From Candidatus Zipacnadia bacterium (GTDB lineage: Bacteria > Armatimonadota > UBA5377 > JALGUK01): a stretch of 15,952 bases of DNA. Positions 6,610-12,688 of this stretch are shown here, piece by piece; within the stretch, counting starts at the first letter, position 1; every line of letters starts with the position of its first letter. Made by a program: the position numbers and the translations under genes. The notes below the pieces were generated by a model. It saw only the letters and a program-made list of their open reading frames with translations, had not been told where the DNA came from and did not search any database. The stretch is from assembly GCA_029820875.1 (NCBI GenBank), contig JALGUK010000008.1:1-15952 (forward strand). Reading direction: 5' to 3'.

Positions 6610-7070
6610 TCACGCGCCCGCCAGGGACAATGAGGCGTTTTGTGGATGGGGCAGGGCGCTCAAGAGCTTGGCCATCCGCTTGCAATTGACCACGAGGCAA
6701 GTGATCAGCGCCTGGATTGTCACCTTCGCCAGACCCCAGTACCTTGGCTTCGCCAGCCCGTGATATTTCTTCTGCTCGGCAAACTTACGCTCGATGCTTG
6801 GTCTCTCGCGTTGGCTTTTGGGATCCGCTTGGCTGATAATGTCTGCGTCGGTGCGATTCTTCTTGATGATAAGAGCGCTGGCCCCGCTCTTTCAGCTTTT
6901 GGTGATTGGCCTTGGTGTCATAATCTTTGTCGGCGGCGACTTCCCGCGCCTGCGGGTCTACCAGCGGGGGAAACACTCTCAGACAACCGACGCAACAGAT
7001 GACCGGCACTAATCAGGTCCTCGTAGATCATCCCGAAAAAACTTGCCTGACTGCTCTGTTGACTTTGCAT
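6610..7070 (-). pseudogene. Transposase remnant (DDE type, IS1182/IS5-like): internal deletion plus frameshift
   Basis: Three pieces of one transposase are visible. From ATG 7070 the frame reads MQSQQSSQASFFGMIYEDLI then SAGHLLRRLSESV, the N-terminal helix block of IS1182-like transposases. Near 6970 the frame changes and the family jumps to a late region, FPPLVDPQAREVAADKDYDT then KANHQKLKERG, which holds the second catalytic Asp (A-D-K-x-Y-D). Near 6870-6890 it shifts again to IIKKNRTDADIISQADPK, SIERKFAEQKKYHGLAKPRY and WGLAKVTIQALITCLVVNCK, the C-terminal part with the catalytic Glu (I-E-R-K-F), ending at TGA 6610-6612. About 250 residues, including the first Asp, are missing. The gene is dead. 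Confidence 0.85.
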
Positions 7071-7132
7071 AGCAGGCCCCCGGGGCAGAGTGATTACTTT
7101 ACTTATCATTTTACCCCCCGAGTTTGTCAAGG

Positions 7133-7149
7133 GCTTTTGCAACAGTCTC
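7133..7149 (-). repeat. Right terminal inverted repeat of the IS relic
   Basis: On the minus strand GAGACTGTTGCAAAAGC, the inverted partner of 6472-6488. It lies 62 bases upstream of the transposase start ATG at 7070. Confidence 0.7.
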
Positions 7150-7225
7150 ACAATGCCCGATTCGTGCCTGCGGGCACCACCATGCTCGACTCGGTGTCTG
7201 GGCGCGTGAGGGTTGCCGTCACGAG

Positions 7226-7384
7226 TTACGTGATGCCAGAGCCGGTTACGGAGATGTCCACGTGGTGAAGTGTCGAAAGCAGAATCCGCGAGGATGGGAG
7301 CTCGGGCCAGTCAATGTGGATTCTGACCGTTGCGGTGCCCCCCAGCAGCATACATAGCACGAGAACGAGTAGCCGACGACTCAT
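7226..7384 (-). CDS. Short exported peptide (possibly truncated secreted protein)
   Basis: 52 codons from ATG 7384. GGAGGGG lies 6 bases upstream and a TTGACA promoter lies behind it. MSRRLLVLVLCMLLGGTATV is a clear signal-peptide or membrane-anchor sequence. The mature part is RIHIDWPELPSSRILLSTLH, then HVDISVTGSGIT, then TAA (7226-7228). In the same frame after the TAA the sequence still reads like protein (LVTATLTRPDTESSMVVPAG, TNRAL), stopping at TGA 7148-7150, where the IS end begins. So the original gene was probably longer, first cut by the IS and then by a nonsense change, or the short form is real. No family is recognised. Confidence 0.45.
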   Translation of the reverse strand: MSRRLLVLVLCMLLGGTATVRIHIDWPELPSSRILLSTLHHVDISVTGSGIT

Positions 7385-7406
7385 GACAATCCCCTCCTTC
7401 GCCCGT

Positions 7407-7436
7407 ACTATGTCCTAATTTGGGATATACTGTCAA
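7407..7436 (-). promoter_or_regulatory. Putative promoter of the short exported peptide gene
   Basis: On the minus strand TTGACA (7436-7431) is followed after 18 bases by CATAGT (7412-7407). It sits in the 75-base divergent gap between this gene and the XRE regulator frame, so it could be the regulator's target. Confidence 0.5.
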
Positions 7437-7459
7437 GCAATGTTAGAGTGCTTGGTATC

Positions 7460-7723
7460 ATGGACAAGCGCAAGCTATGACTTCAACGCCAGCAACTTCA
7501 GTTCCTGCTTCGCGAGAGAAGAAAGGAGGCAAGGCGGACTCAGACTGAGGTGGCCAAACGACTAGGGAGCCCCCGGTTCTTCATCAGCAAGTATCAGACT
7601 GGGGAGCGGCGGTTAGACTTGGTCGAACTAGATGCAGTCTGCGAGGCCGTTGGCGTGTCTCTAGATGAGTTGGTGAGAAAGTTTCGGTACGAAGGCCACA
7701 GTACTATCGGAGGCAGTATTTGA
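7460..7723 (+). pseudogene. XRE-family (HTH_3) transcriptional regulator interrupted by an early TGA
   Basis: From ATG 7460 the frame reads MDKRKL, then TGA (7478-7480), then continues in frame LQRQQLQFLLRERRKEARRT, QTEVAKRLGSPRFFISKYQT, GERRLDLVELDAVCEAVGVS and LDELVRKF to TGA 7721. This is a full single-domain Cro/C1-type helix-turn-helix: QTEVAKRLG is helix 2 and SPRFFISKYQTGERR the recognition helix and following turn. With the stop the protein has no usable start in frame, since downstream codons offer only CTG or an internal GTG. CGA-to-TGA would be a single transition. Either it is a recent pseudogene, a sequence error, or translation starts at a rare codon. It is divergent from the exported-peptide gene and convergent with the toxin gene. 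Confidence 0.75.
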
Positions 7724-7760
7724 AGCTGCTGTGCATCAGCCTATCAATATGTCCTCGCAC

Positions 7761-8237
7761 TCATGGTTGTTGGGTCAGTGCGTCTCGTATAGCTTCCTTA
7801 TCAGCACGACTGAGCGTCCTTGCTTGTCGCACCGCATTCAGAATCTTCCGGCGAGCGATCGGGCTCACCTTACCCTTAATCCGACCAACCTTTTTGACCA
7901 ACTGCCTCCTCATGTTCGGTTGTTCTGATTCACGGATGACTTCAGCGCAATTGACATACGAATCGTGGCGAAGGAACGGGTGGTCTGAAACGTTGACTTG
8001 TACCTGACATTTACACAGGTCCTGGCGCTTTGCGACAAAAGGGGGTATGGACGAATTGATCACCAGGAGTAGGACTTCGGGCTTAATACATGCTACCACC
8101 AGATATTTATCCTTGGGTGGTGTGGTAAAGTCACAGTGCAGATACACGACCTGTCCCGGCACCAACTGCCTGTCTACATACCCTTGTTTGTAGTTGTCTG
8201 GGAAAATGTCCCCCAGTTTCTCATCTGGCTCAGCCAT
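7761..8237 (-). CDS. Putative PemK/MazF-like toxin paired with a Panacea antitoxin
   Basis: 158 residues starting MAEPDEKLGDIF. ATG 8237 lies inside the last codons of the upstream Panacea gene (8-base overlap), which fixes the start over a longer in-frame option at 8297 and implies coupled translation. Residues 24-62 (QLVPGQVVYLHCDF, KDKYLVVACI, VLLLVINS) resemble the 'G-x-V-V-x-x-D-x.....KxRPxLVV' opening of SH3-barrel growth inhibitors. A conserved-looking block HPFLRHDSYVNCAEV (86-100) follows, then a basic C-terminal helix region (RRQLVKKVGRIKGKVS). MazF-type toxins cut mRNA; that activity here is inference. The length and partner gene suit a toxin. It is convergent with the broken XRE regulator, 37 bases apart. 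Confidence 0.6.
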   Translation of the reverse strand: MAEPDEKLGDIFPDNYKQGYVDRQLVPGQVVYLHCDFTTPPKDKYLVVACIKPEVLLLVINSSIPPFVAKRQDLCKCQVQVNVSDHPFLRHDSYVNCAEVIRESEQPNMRRQLVKKVGRIKGKVSPIARRKILNAVRQARTLSRADKEAIRDALTQQP

Positions 8238-8748
8238 TATGAATATAATCCAGTAGCTCTCCTGTGTTGTTCTCCAGTGATCTGGCAATATCTTCAATAG
8301 TTATGAAATCGTTCTCATCACAGAATAGAAATGCTTTGTTGTGGCTCGCATGCTCCAGCTCATCGAAAGATAGGTCCTTGTACCGCTGGATGGCCGCATC
8401 GATGCATTCTATTTCAGATTCGCTTAGCTGGTCGGTATCGGCATCTCGCATTGGAGTTACCGAGTACCCTTCAACCTTGAACAGTTTGTCTGCTTCTACT
8501 CTTGGGTGACAGAACCCATCTCCCCTAGCAGCCTTCACAATATCATAAGCCATGCTTGGTACAGGCCCGTGCTTCAGGGCTACAAAGTCCTCGCCGTAGA
8601 TGAGCCTGCCATACTTTCTTAGGTGCTCCTTATCGGCGAAGTACAGTACCTTGAGGGCGTGATACATATCAGGCACTCGCTTCGTCACGTAAAGGAGAAC
8701 CTCAATGGCTTTGGCTACGTTCCGGCCATGTTTTTGGGGTAGTCGCAT
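8230..8748 (-). CDS. Panacea-domain (SocA/DUF4065-type) antitoxin
   Basis: 172 residues. The core ALKVLYFADKEHLRKYGRLI then YGEDFVALKHGPVPSMAYDI (31-70) is the Panacea/DUF4065 signature (usual form: KLLYxADxxHxxxxGxPxxGxxYxAxxxGPVxxxxY). This domain is found in antitoxins that neutralise many unrelated toxins and in proteolysis adaptors such as SocA. The C-terminal half (ESEIECIDAAIQRYKDLSFD, ELEHASHNKAF) is the expected helical continuation. GGAGGT lies 8 bases before ATG 8748. It is first in a two-gene unit, antitoxin before toxin, overlapping the next gene by 8 bases. An inverted repeat lies inside its promoter, so autoregulation is likely. Confidence 0.85.
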   Translation of the reverse strand: MRLPQKHGRNVAKAIEVLLYVTKRVPDMYHALKVLYFADKEHLRKYGRLIYGEDFVALKHGPVPSMAYDIVKAARGDGFCHPRVEADKLFKVEGYSVTPMRDADTDQLSESEIECIDAAIQRYKDLSFDELEHASHNKAFLFCDENDFITIEDIARSLENNTGELLDYIHNG

Positions 8749-8765
8749 GCTAATTTACCTCCACC

Positions 8766-8795
8766 ATTATCGCAAAGTGCGGACCACTTTTGTAA
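8766..8795 (-). promoter_or_regulatory. Promoter of the Panacea pair with an embedded operator-like inverted repeat
   Basis: On the minus strand TTACAA (8795-8790) and GATAAT (8771-8766) are 18 bases apart. Between them AAAGTG (8774-8779) and CACTTT (8785-8790) form a perfect 6-base inverted repeat with a 5-base centre. A protein bound there would block polymerase, as in autoregulated toxin-antitoxin operons. Confidence 0.55.
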
Positions 8796-8796
8796 T

Positions 8797-9196
8797 TAGA
8801 CGTCCGACAACCCCGAATGGTTCCGCCGTTCTTGCGATAATGTCTCAGCCGCGAATCCGCAGAAAGTGGGCAATTTCTTTCGTTGGCGCGGAAGCAACAC
8901 CTCGTTAGTGACCCAATTTGGGGTAACAGACTAGGGATCTCGGGGTATCAACTTTTTCCTACTTTTTTTGCAGCCATGCCAGACTGCTTATGCAGGCGCT
9001 CAGCACAGCTCGGAAGTTTCGCCAATCACTCAAACATTGGTAGGTTCTCTGCTGAGCTTAGCAAATAGCGACCAGGCGGCCCCTCGGCCTGTGGCAAGCT
9101 CTTTCGGGCGGCTTACCTATAGTATAGTAAGACGCGAAAAGCGGCGACACCTTCCAGCATACAACACTGCAGAAAGAAAGGCAGGCTAACGTGCCC
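8797..9196. other. 400-base gap between the Panacea operon and the aminotransferase; no gene seen
   Basis: Both strands were read; only short frames without family features or ribosome sites are present. It contains a CCCAATTTGGG palindrome (around 8910-8922) and an AT-rich TATAGTATAGTAAG run near 9118-9131 that could be a -10 region, but with no gene following it. Confidence 0.4.
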
Positions 9197-10297
9197 CTAC
9201 CGTGCTCGCGACCGGATCGTCTCCGCCATGTAGTCAAGTTCCTCCTCTGTAATACCGACAAAGAACGGAAGCGAAAGCACACGCTTTGCCAGCGACTCCG
9301 TAACCGGCAGGCTATCCTGGCGCGATTTCTTAAAGACGGGCTGCAGATGAATCGGGGGGAAGTATATCTTTGTGGGAATCCCTTGCTCTGCAAGATAAGC
9401 TTTCAGTTCATCACGTGACAGAGGAAACGGCGGCTGTACTTGGATGGTGTACATCATGAACGCCGACGTGGCCCGTGGGTCTACAAATGGCGGCGAGATA
9501 CCAGGAATCTTCCCTAGCTGACGGGACAAGTAGGCAGCGCATTGCTGCTTATCAGCCAAGATCCCATCAAGGCGATTGAGCTGTACGATGCCCAGCGCCG
9601 CCTGCATTTCGGTCATCCTGTAATTGTAGCCAACCTCAATGTGATGGTATTCGCGGTCTGAACCGTGATTGCGGAGCAGTCGCAGCCGTTCAGCTAAGCC
9701 GGGGTCGTTCGTGGCCACAATCCCGCCCTCGCCTGTGGTGATGTTCTTTGTTGGAGTGAAGCTGAACATCGCGGCTCGTCCGAACGAACCAACTCTTTTA
9801 TTCCGCCATCGGGCTCCGTGCGCCTCGGCTGCATCCTCGATAAGCTGAACACCTGCCTCTTGACATAATGGTAGTAATTCATCGAAGTCGGCGGGTTGCC
9901 CTGCGTAATGGACTGCAATCACGGCCCGCGTCTTCCCTGTGATTTTGCGGCGAACGTCAGCGGGGTCAATGTTATACGTGCGAGGGTCCACGTCCGCGAA
10001 CACAGGTGTTGCTCCCGCATGAACAACCGACGTCGCAGTGGAGATGAACGAGATCGAGGGTACGATGACCTCATCGTCGGGTCCGATATCCAAGGCGATG
10101 AGGATTGCATGAAGGGCCACCGTGCCATTGAAGAAGGCTACGGCATCCGCGGTTCCCACGTACTCGGCGAACCGGGTCTCGAATTCAGCTACCTTCTTCC
10201 CCTGCGATAGCCAGCCGGAAGCCACAACTTCGCGAACGGCATCAGCTTCCTCTTCTCCGATGAGTGGCTTGGCAAAAGGAATTTGCGTCTGAATCAA
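9197..10297 (-). CDS. DegT/DnrJ/EryC1/StrS-family PLP-dependent sugar aminotransferase
   Basis: About 366 residues from IPFAKPLIGEEEADAVREVV, the usual start of this family. Recognisable blocks are GWLSQGKKVAEFE, FFNGTVALHAILIAL (cofactor phosphate region), DEVIVPSISFISTATSVVHA, GVQLIEDAAEAHGA (Asp contacting the PLP ring) and FSFTPTKNITTGEGGIV with the PLP-binding Lys (about residue 184). The late block is NHGSDREYHHIEVGYNYRMT. These enzymes put an amino group on a 4- or 3-keto nucleotide sugar for polysaccharide or glycoprotein, in the cytoplasm. The start is odd: GAGAGGAGG (10298-10306) is followed directly by TTG (10297), then ATT, and by ACG 9 bases away (10286-10288). No ATG or GTG is near. 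A frame continues upstream to 10576 but shows no homology. It is opposite in direction to the export genes. Confidence 0.9.
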   Translation of the reverse strand: MIQTQIPFAKPLIGEEEADAVREVVASGWLSQGKKVAEFETRFAEYVGTADAVAFFNGTVALHAILIALDIGPDDEVIVPSISFISTATSVVHAGATPVFADVDPRTYNIDPADVRRKITGKTRAVIAVHYAGQPADFDELLPLCQEAGVQLIEDAAEAHGARWRNKRVGSFGRAAMFSFTPTKNITTGEGGIVATNDPGLAERLRLLRNHGSDREYHHIEVGYNYRMTEMQAALGIVQLNRLDGILADKQQCAAYLSRQLGKIPGISPPFVDPRATSAFMMYTIQVQPPFPLSRDELKAYLAEQGIPTKIYFPPIHLQPVFKKSRQDSLPVTESLAKRVLSLPFFVGITEEELDYMAETIRSRAR

Positions 10298-10351
10298 CCT
10301 CCTCTCAATGACGAGGCCCGCGTTATGTAAGAGCCCACATCGCGCAGTGCT

Positions 10352-10708
10352 TTGCTGCCAGCGCTTGAGCCGGGAAACGCTGGCGTGCCCCGTGATCGCC
10401 CTAAAGTTCTGCATTACCTGTGCCGAAAACATACAATGCTCGGGTTTATCCTTGCAGCAGGAGGCAAGCTTCCTATGCTTCTCATGCCTGAGACCCTTGC
10501 ATCCAGCCACGTGGACCGCGTACATGGTCCTGACGCTGCCGCATTGCACACCGAAGTTCGGCGCGTGCTGCAGCACAGCCAGATTATTCTATGCGAGTGG
10601 CGGTGTCCCTTCTGCGGGTCCTACAATCATAGTTCGGAGTGCGATTGCGGCGCGAGAATCGGCCCATTCTTCGCGACGCGGGCGCCCTTAGCATTGGGGA
10701 ACGAATAA
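10352..10708 (+). CDS. Possible small protein with a zinc-ribbon-like Cys cluster (uncertain)
   Basis: An open frame on the plus strand with TTG at 10352 or ATG at 10436 as possible starts, neither with a good ribosome site. The C-terminal part reads HTEVRRVLQHSQIILCEWRC, PFCGSYNHSSECDCG, ARIGPFF. The spacing C-x2-C ... C-x-C-G resembles a zinc ribbon. Codon use looks coding rather than shadow, and the opposite-strand frame is only the non-homologous extension of the aminotransferase. It lies between divergent genes at the edge of the polysaccharide locus. No family is recognised. It could be a decayed end of a larger protein. Confidence 0.35.
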   Translation: MLPALEPGNAGVPRDRPKVLHYLCRKHTMLGFILAAGGKLPMLLMPETLASSHVDRVHGPDAAALHTEVRRVLQHSQIILCEWRCPFCGSYNHSSECDCGARIGPFFATRAPLALGNE

Positions 10709-10826
10709 AAGTTACCCCTGGTTTGATAGTAGCCATAATTTGCACAACAGAAAAGGAATGTAGGGGAGATATGCGGAACAAATATAACAAAAGCATTGCC
10801 CATGTCGAAATTCTCGGACGATCATA

Positions 10827-11051
10827 GTGGACATCTGTCCTTATCTTCGTTTGAAGCAAGATCCAGCATCAGTTGCAATGTTCCCTACGCGCCTTCATGG
10901 CTGCTTTGCTCAGGGAAGCCGGAAGGGGCGCAGGGCCGTGCCTTACTCCCATGTGAGCATTGCCCACCAGAAAGAATACTGCCTCAGTAACCCTGACTAC
11001 AAACGGTGCCCCCGTTTCCCCTCCAGCTCTAAGAAGAGCATCTCACCATAG
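10827..11051 (+). CDS. Small Cys-rich protein of the CPYL...HQ..YCL...CPRF type
   Basis: 74 residues from GTG 10827: VDICPYLRLKQDPAS, FPTRLHGCFAQG, VPYSHVSIAHQKEYCLSNPD, YKRCPRFPSS. The four Cys with flanking CPYLxLxxDP, H-x-C, HQxxYCL and CPRF resemble a short motif I have seen in Chloroflexi and relatives ('CPYLGLxxDP...P...NxCy....V...HQxxyCL....CPxF'), alone or fused to LysM and other domains. Its role is not known to me; the arrangement suggests a metal or disulfide-held module. The frame is closed 42 bases upstream (TAA) and GTG is the only standard start, with a poor ribosome site. It lies 128 bases before the polysaccharide export gene on the same strand. Confidence 0.6.
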   Translation: MDICPYLRLKQDPASVAMFPTRLHGCFAQGSRKGRRAVPYSHVSIAHQKEYCLSNPDYKRCPRFPSSSKKSISP

Positions 11052-11179
11052 CGCCAGTCTCTTGCCGCATGTTAAAACTTTGTTACACACAGGAGGGAAA
11101 GCCCTGACTGCTATGGAAGTTTTGCCCGTGTGACATGTAGAGCGCACCACTTTTGTGTGGCGGCGTGAGGAGCGCTACG

Positions 11180-12619
11180 ATGAGCTTAACAAATGGCAAA
11201 AGCTGGGCTTGTGTTGTGTTGCTCCTGTGGGTCGTAGCCCTCTGCCTCGACGGTATATTGGTTGCAGCCGACGCTGAGTATACGTTGCAGCCTGAGGACG
11301 TGCTTCAGATTACCGTCTGGAATCACCCCGAGCTTTCCTTTGATTCAGCTAATCCTATCCGAATCCGCCCCGATGGCTCATTCTCGTTCCCCATCGTCGG
11401 GCAAGTCTTTGCAAAGGGGAAAACGGCTCAGAAAGTCACTGACGAACTCGTTGAGGGGCTAAAAGCTGAGCTGAAGAATCCCAAGGTATCAATTAACGTA
11501 CTGCGGCAACGTGCGGACCAGGTCTACGTCTTGGGCGAGGTGAACAAACCCGGGGCATACCCGATTTCCAACGAACCCGTGGACGTCAAGCAAGCGATTG
11601 CCATGGCCGGAGGCCTGACACCGGCCGCTTCTTGGAATGGTGCAGTCATGTTTCGCAACGGTAAGCCTCCGCAATCGCTCGATCTCCGGGCTCAGTTAAG
11701 TGGCAATTCAAATGAACGAATTATCCTCCAGCGCAACGACACGATTATCATTAGGAGGAAAAACCTAGTCTCGGTCGTAGGGATGGTTAACCAGCCTGGA
11801 ACTTATCAAATGGAAGACAACGCACGCCTGGCCGACGCCATTGCAGCCGCAGGTGGCATTATCGTTGCTCCCGAGAGGGGCGAAGTCAGCACCGCAGACC
11901 AAGATCGGGCTTTCATTATACATGAAAATGGGACAGTAGCACCTATCAACATCCGCGCTGTGCTCCGGGAAGCATCCTCAGACGCAAACATACCTGTCAC
12001 AGGCGGGGATACCATTGTCGTGCCTGAAGCACGCAACCTTGTCTCGGTTCTGGGTGAGGTCAGCACGGCAGGCGCTTACCAGATTGCACCTGGTGACCGT
12101 CTTTCCCGCGTACTTGCGCTCGCGGGCGGCCCGACGGAACAAGCAGAGCTTCGGTCCGTGAAGGTAATCCATGACACCGGCGAAATCAAAACCGTTGACC
12201 TTGAGCCTGTCATCAAGCACGGCGAAGCGGGTGAGGATCTACCAGTTGCTCCTGGCGATACTGTTGTTGTTCCCGAACGGAAGAACCGCGTGGCCGTCTT
12301 CGGCTATGTGAACCGCCCTGGGGTGTACGATATTGAGGAAGGCGACACTATCGTGGACGCAGTTGCCAAAGCCGGGGGCTACATCGTTGAGAAGTCTGAG
12401 CCGAGGCGTACCATGTTGATCCGGCAGGTCGACGGGCAAGTCGAAGCGATGGAGATCGACCTGGAGGCGGTACTTGCTGGAAAGGATGCTCCGAGCCGCT
12501 ACTTGATCGGCGACGGGGACCTTGTAATGGTACCCAAGGGTAAAACTCACATTAAGACCAAGGATGTCATGAGTTTCGTGGCGAGTCTGGGGGGACTTTG
12601 GTGGATATTTCGGCGGTGA
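11180..12619 (+). CDS. Wza-like polysaccharide export protein with four SLBB repeats
   Basis: 479 residues. A signal peptide (about 1-32, ending V-A-A-D-A) has no lipobox Cys. The polysaccharide export sugar-binding domain follows (33-110: EYTLQPEDVLQITVWNHPEL, IRPDGSFSFPIVGQV). Four SLBB beta-grasp repeats start near 115 (VYVLGEVNKPGAYPI), 197 (VSVVGMVNQPGTYQM), 288 (VSVLGEVSTAGAYQI) and 371 (VAVFGYVNRPGVYDI), each with an 'AGG' helix cap. E. coli Wza has fewer repeats. The end, SFVASLGGLWWIFRR, is an amphipathic, Trp-rich helix like the Wza segment that crosses the outer membrane. The product should form the export channel for the polymer. ATG 11180 has GAGGAG 7 bases upstream; an in-frame TTG 27 bases earlier is poorer. 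The kinase gene follows after 69 bases. Confidence 0.93.
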   Translation: MSLTNGKSWACVVLLLWVVALCLDGILVAADAEYTLQPEDVLQITVWNHPELSFDSANPIRIRPDGSFSFPIVGQVFAKGKTAQKVTDELVEGLKAELKNPKVSINVLRQRADQVYVLGEVNKPGAYPISNEPVDVKQAIAMAGGLTPAASWNGAVMFRNGKPPQSLDLRAQLSGNSNERIILQRNDTIIIRRKNLVSVVGMVNQPGTYQMEDNARLADAIAAAGGIIVAPERGEVSTADQDRAFIIHENGTVAPINIRAVLREASSDANIPVTGGDTIVVPEARNLVSVLGEVSTAGAYQIAPGDRLSRVLALAGGPTEQAELRSVKVIHDTGEIKTVDLEPVIKHGEAGEDLPVAPGDTVVVPERKNRVAVFGYVNRPGVYDIEEGDTIVDAVAKAGGYIVEKSEPRRTMLIRQVDGQVEAMEIDLEAVLAGKDAPSRYLIGDGDLVMVPKGKTHIKTKDVMSFVASLGGLWWIFRR

Positions 12620-12688
12620 GGCGAACACCCATCGGCGGGGTGGGAATGCACAAACACGTATCAGAGCCAAATTCAGGGAGCAATAACT

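Larger units (their letters stand above)
6472..7149 (-). mobile_element. Relic of an IS1182/IS5-like insertion sequence, internally deleted, with both inverted ends
   Basis: The two ends carry near-identical 17-base inverted repeats (15 of 17 matching), and between them lies a transposase reduced to its two ends. Total length is about 678 bases against the roughly 1.5-1.9 kb usual for such elements. No clear target duplication is visible outside the ends (CTT side versus ACA side). It cannot move by itself but could be mobilised in trans, like a MITE. It lies between the porin promoter and the short exported-peptide gene. It probably truncated the 3' side of that gene, because the in-frame continuation stops exactly at the IS end. 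Confidence 0.75.

Noticed and set aside
6438..7132. 12-base direct repeat AGTTTGTCAAGG at 6438 and 7121
   Set aside because: One copy is inside the IS end and the other outside. Both include a TTGACA promoter box on the minus strand, so chance or promoter convergence explains it better than a target duplication.
7460..7723. TGA recoding (selenocysteine or alternative code) in the XRE frame
   Set aside because: Other intact genes here end normally in TGA, and no SECIS-like hairpin was seen directly after the codon. A mutation or error is simpler.
10298..10576. N-terminal extension of the aminotransferase to 10576
   Set aside because: The extra 93 residues show no similarity to the family, and a strong ribosome site lies between them and the conserved start.
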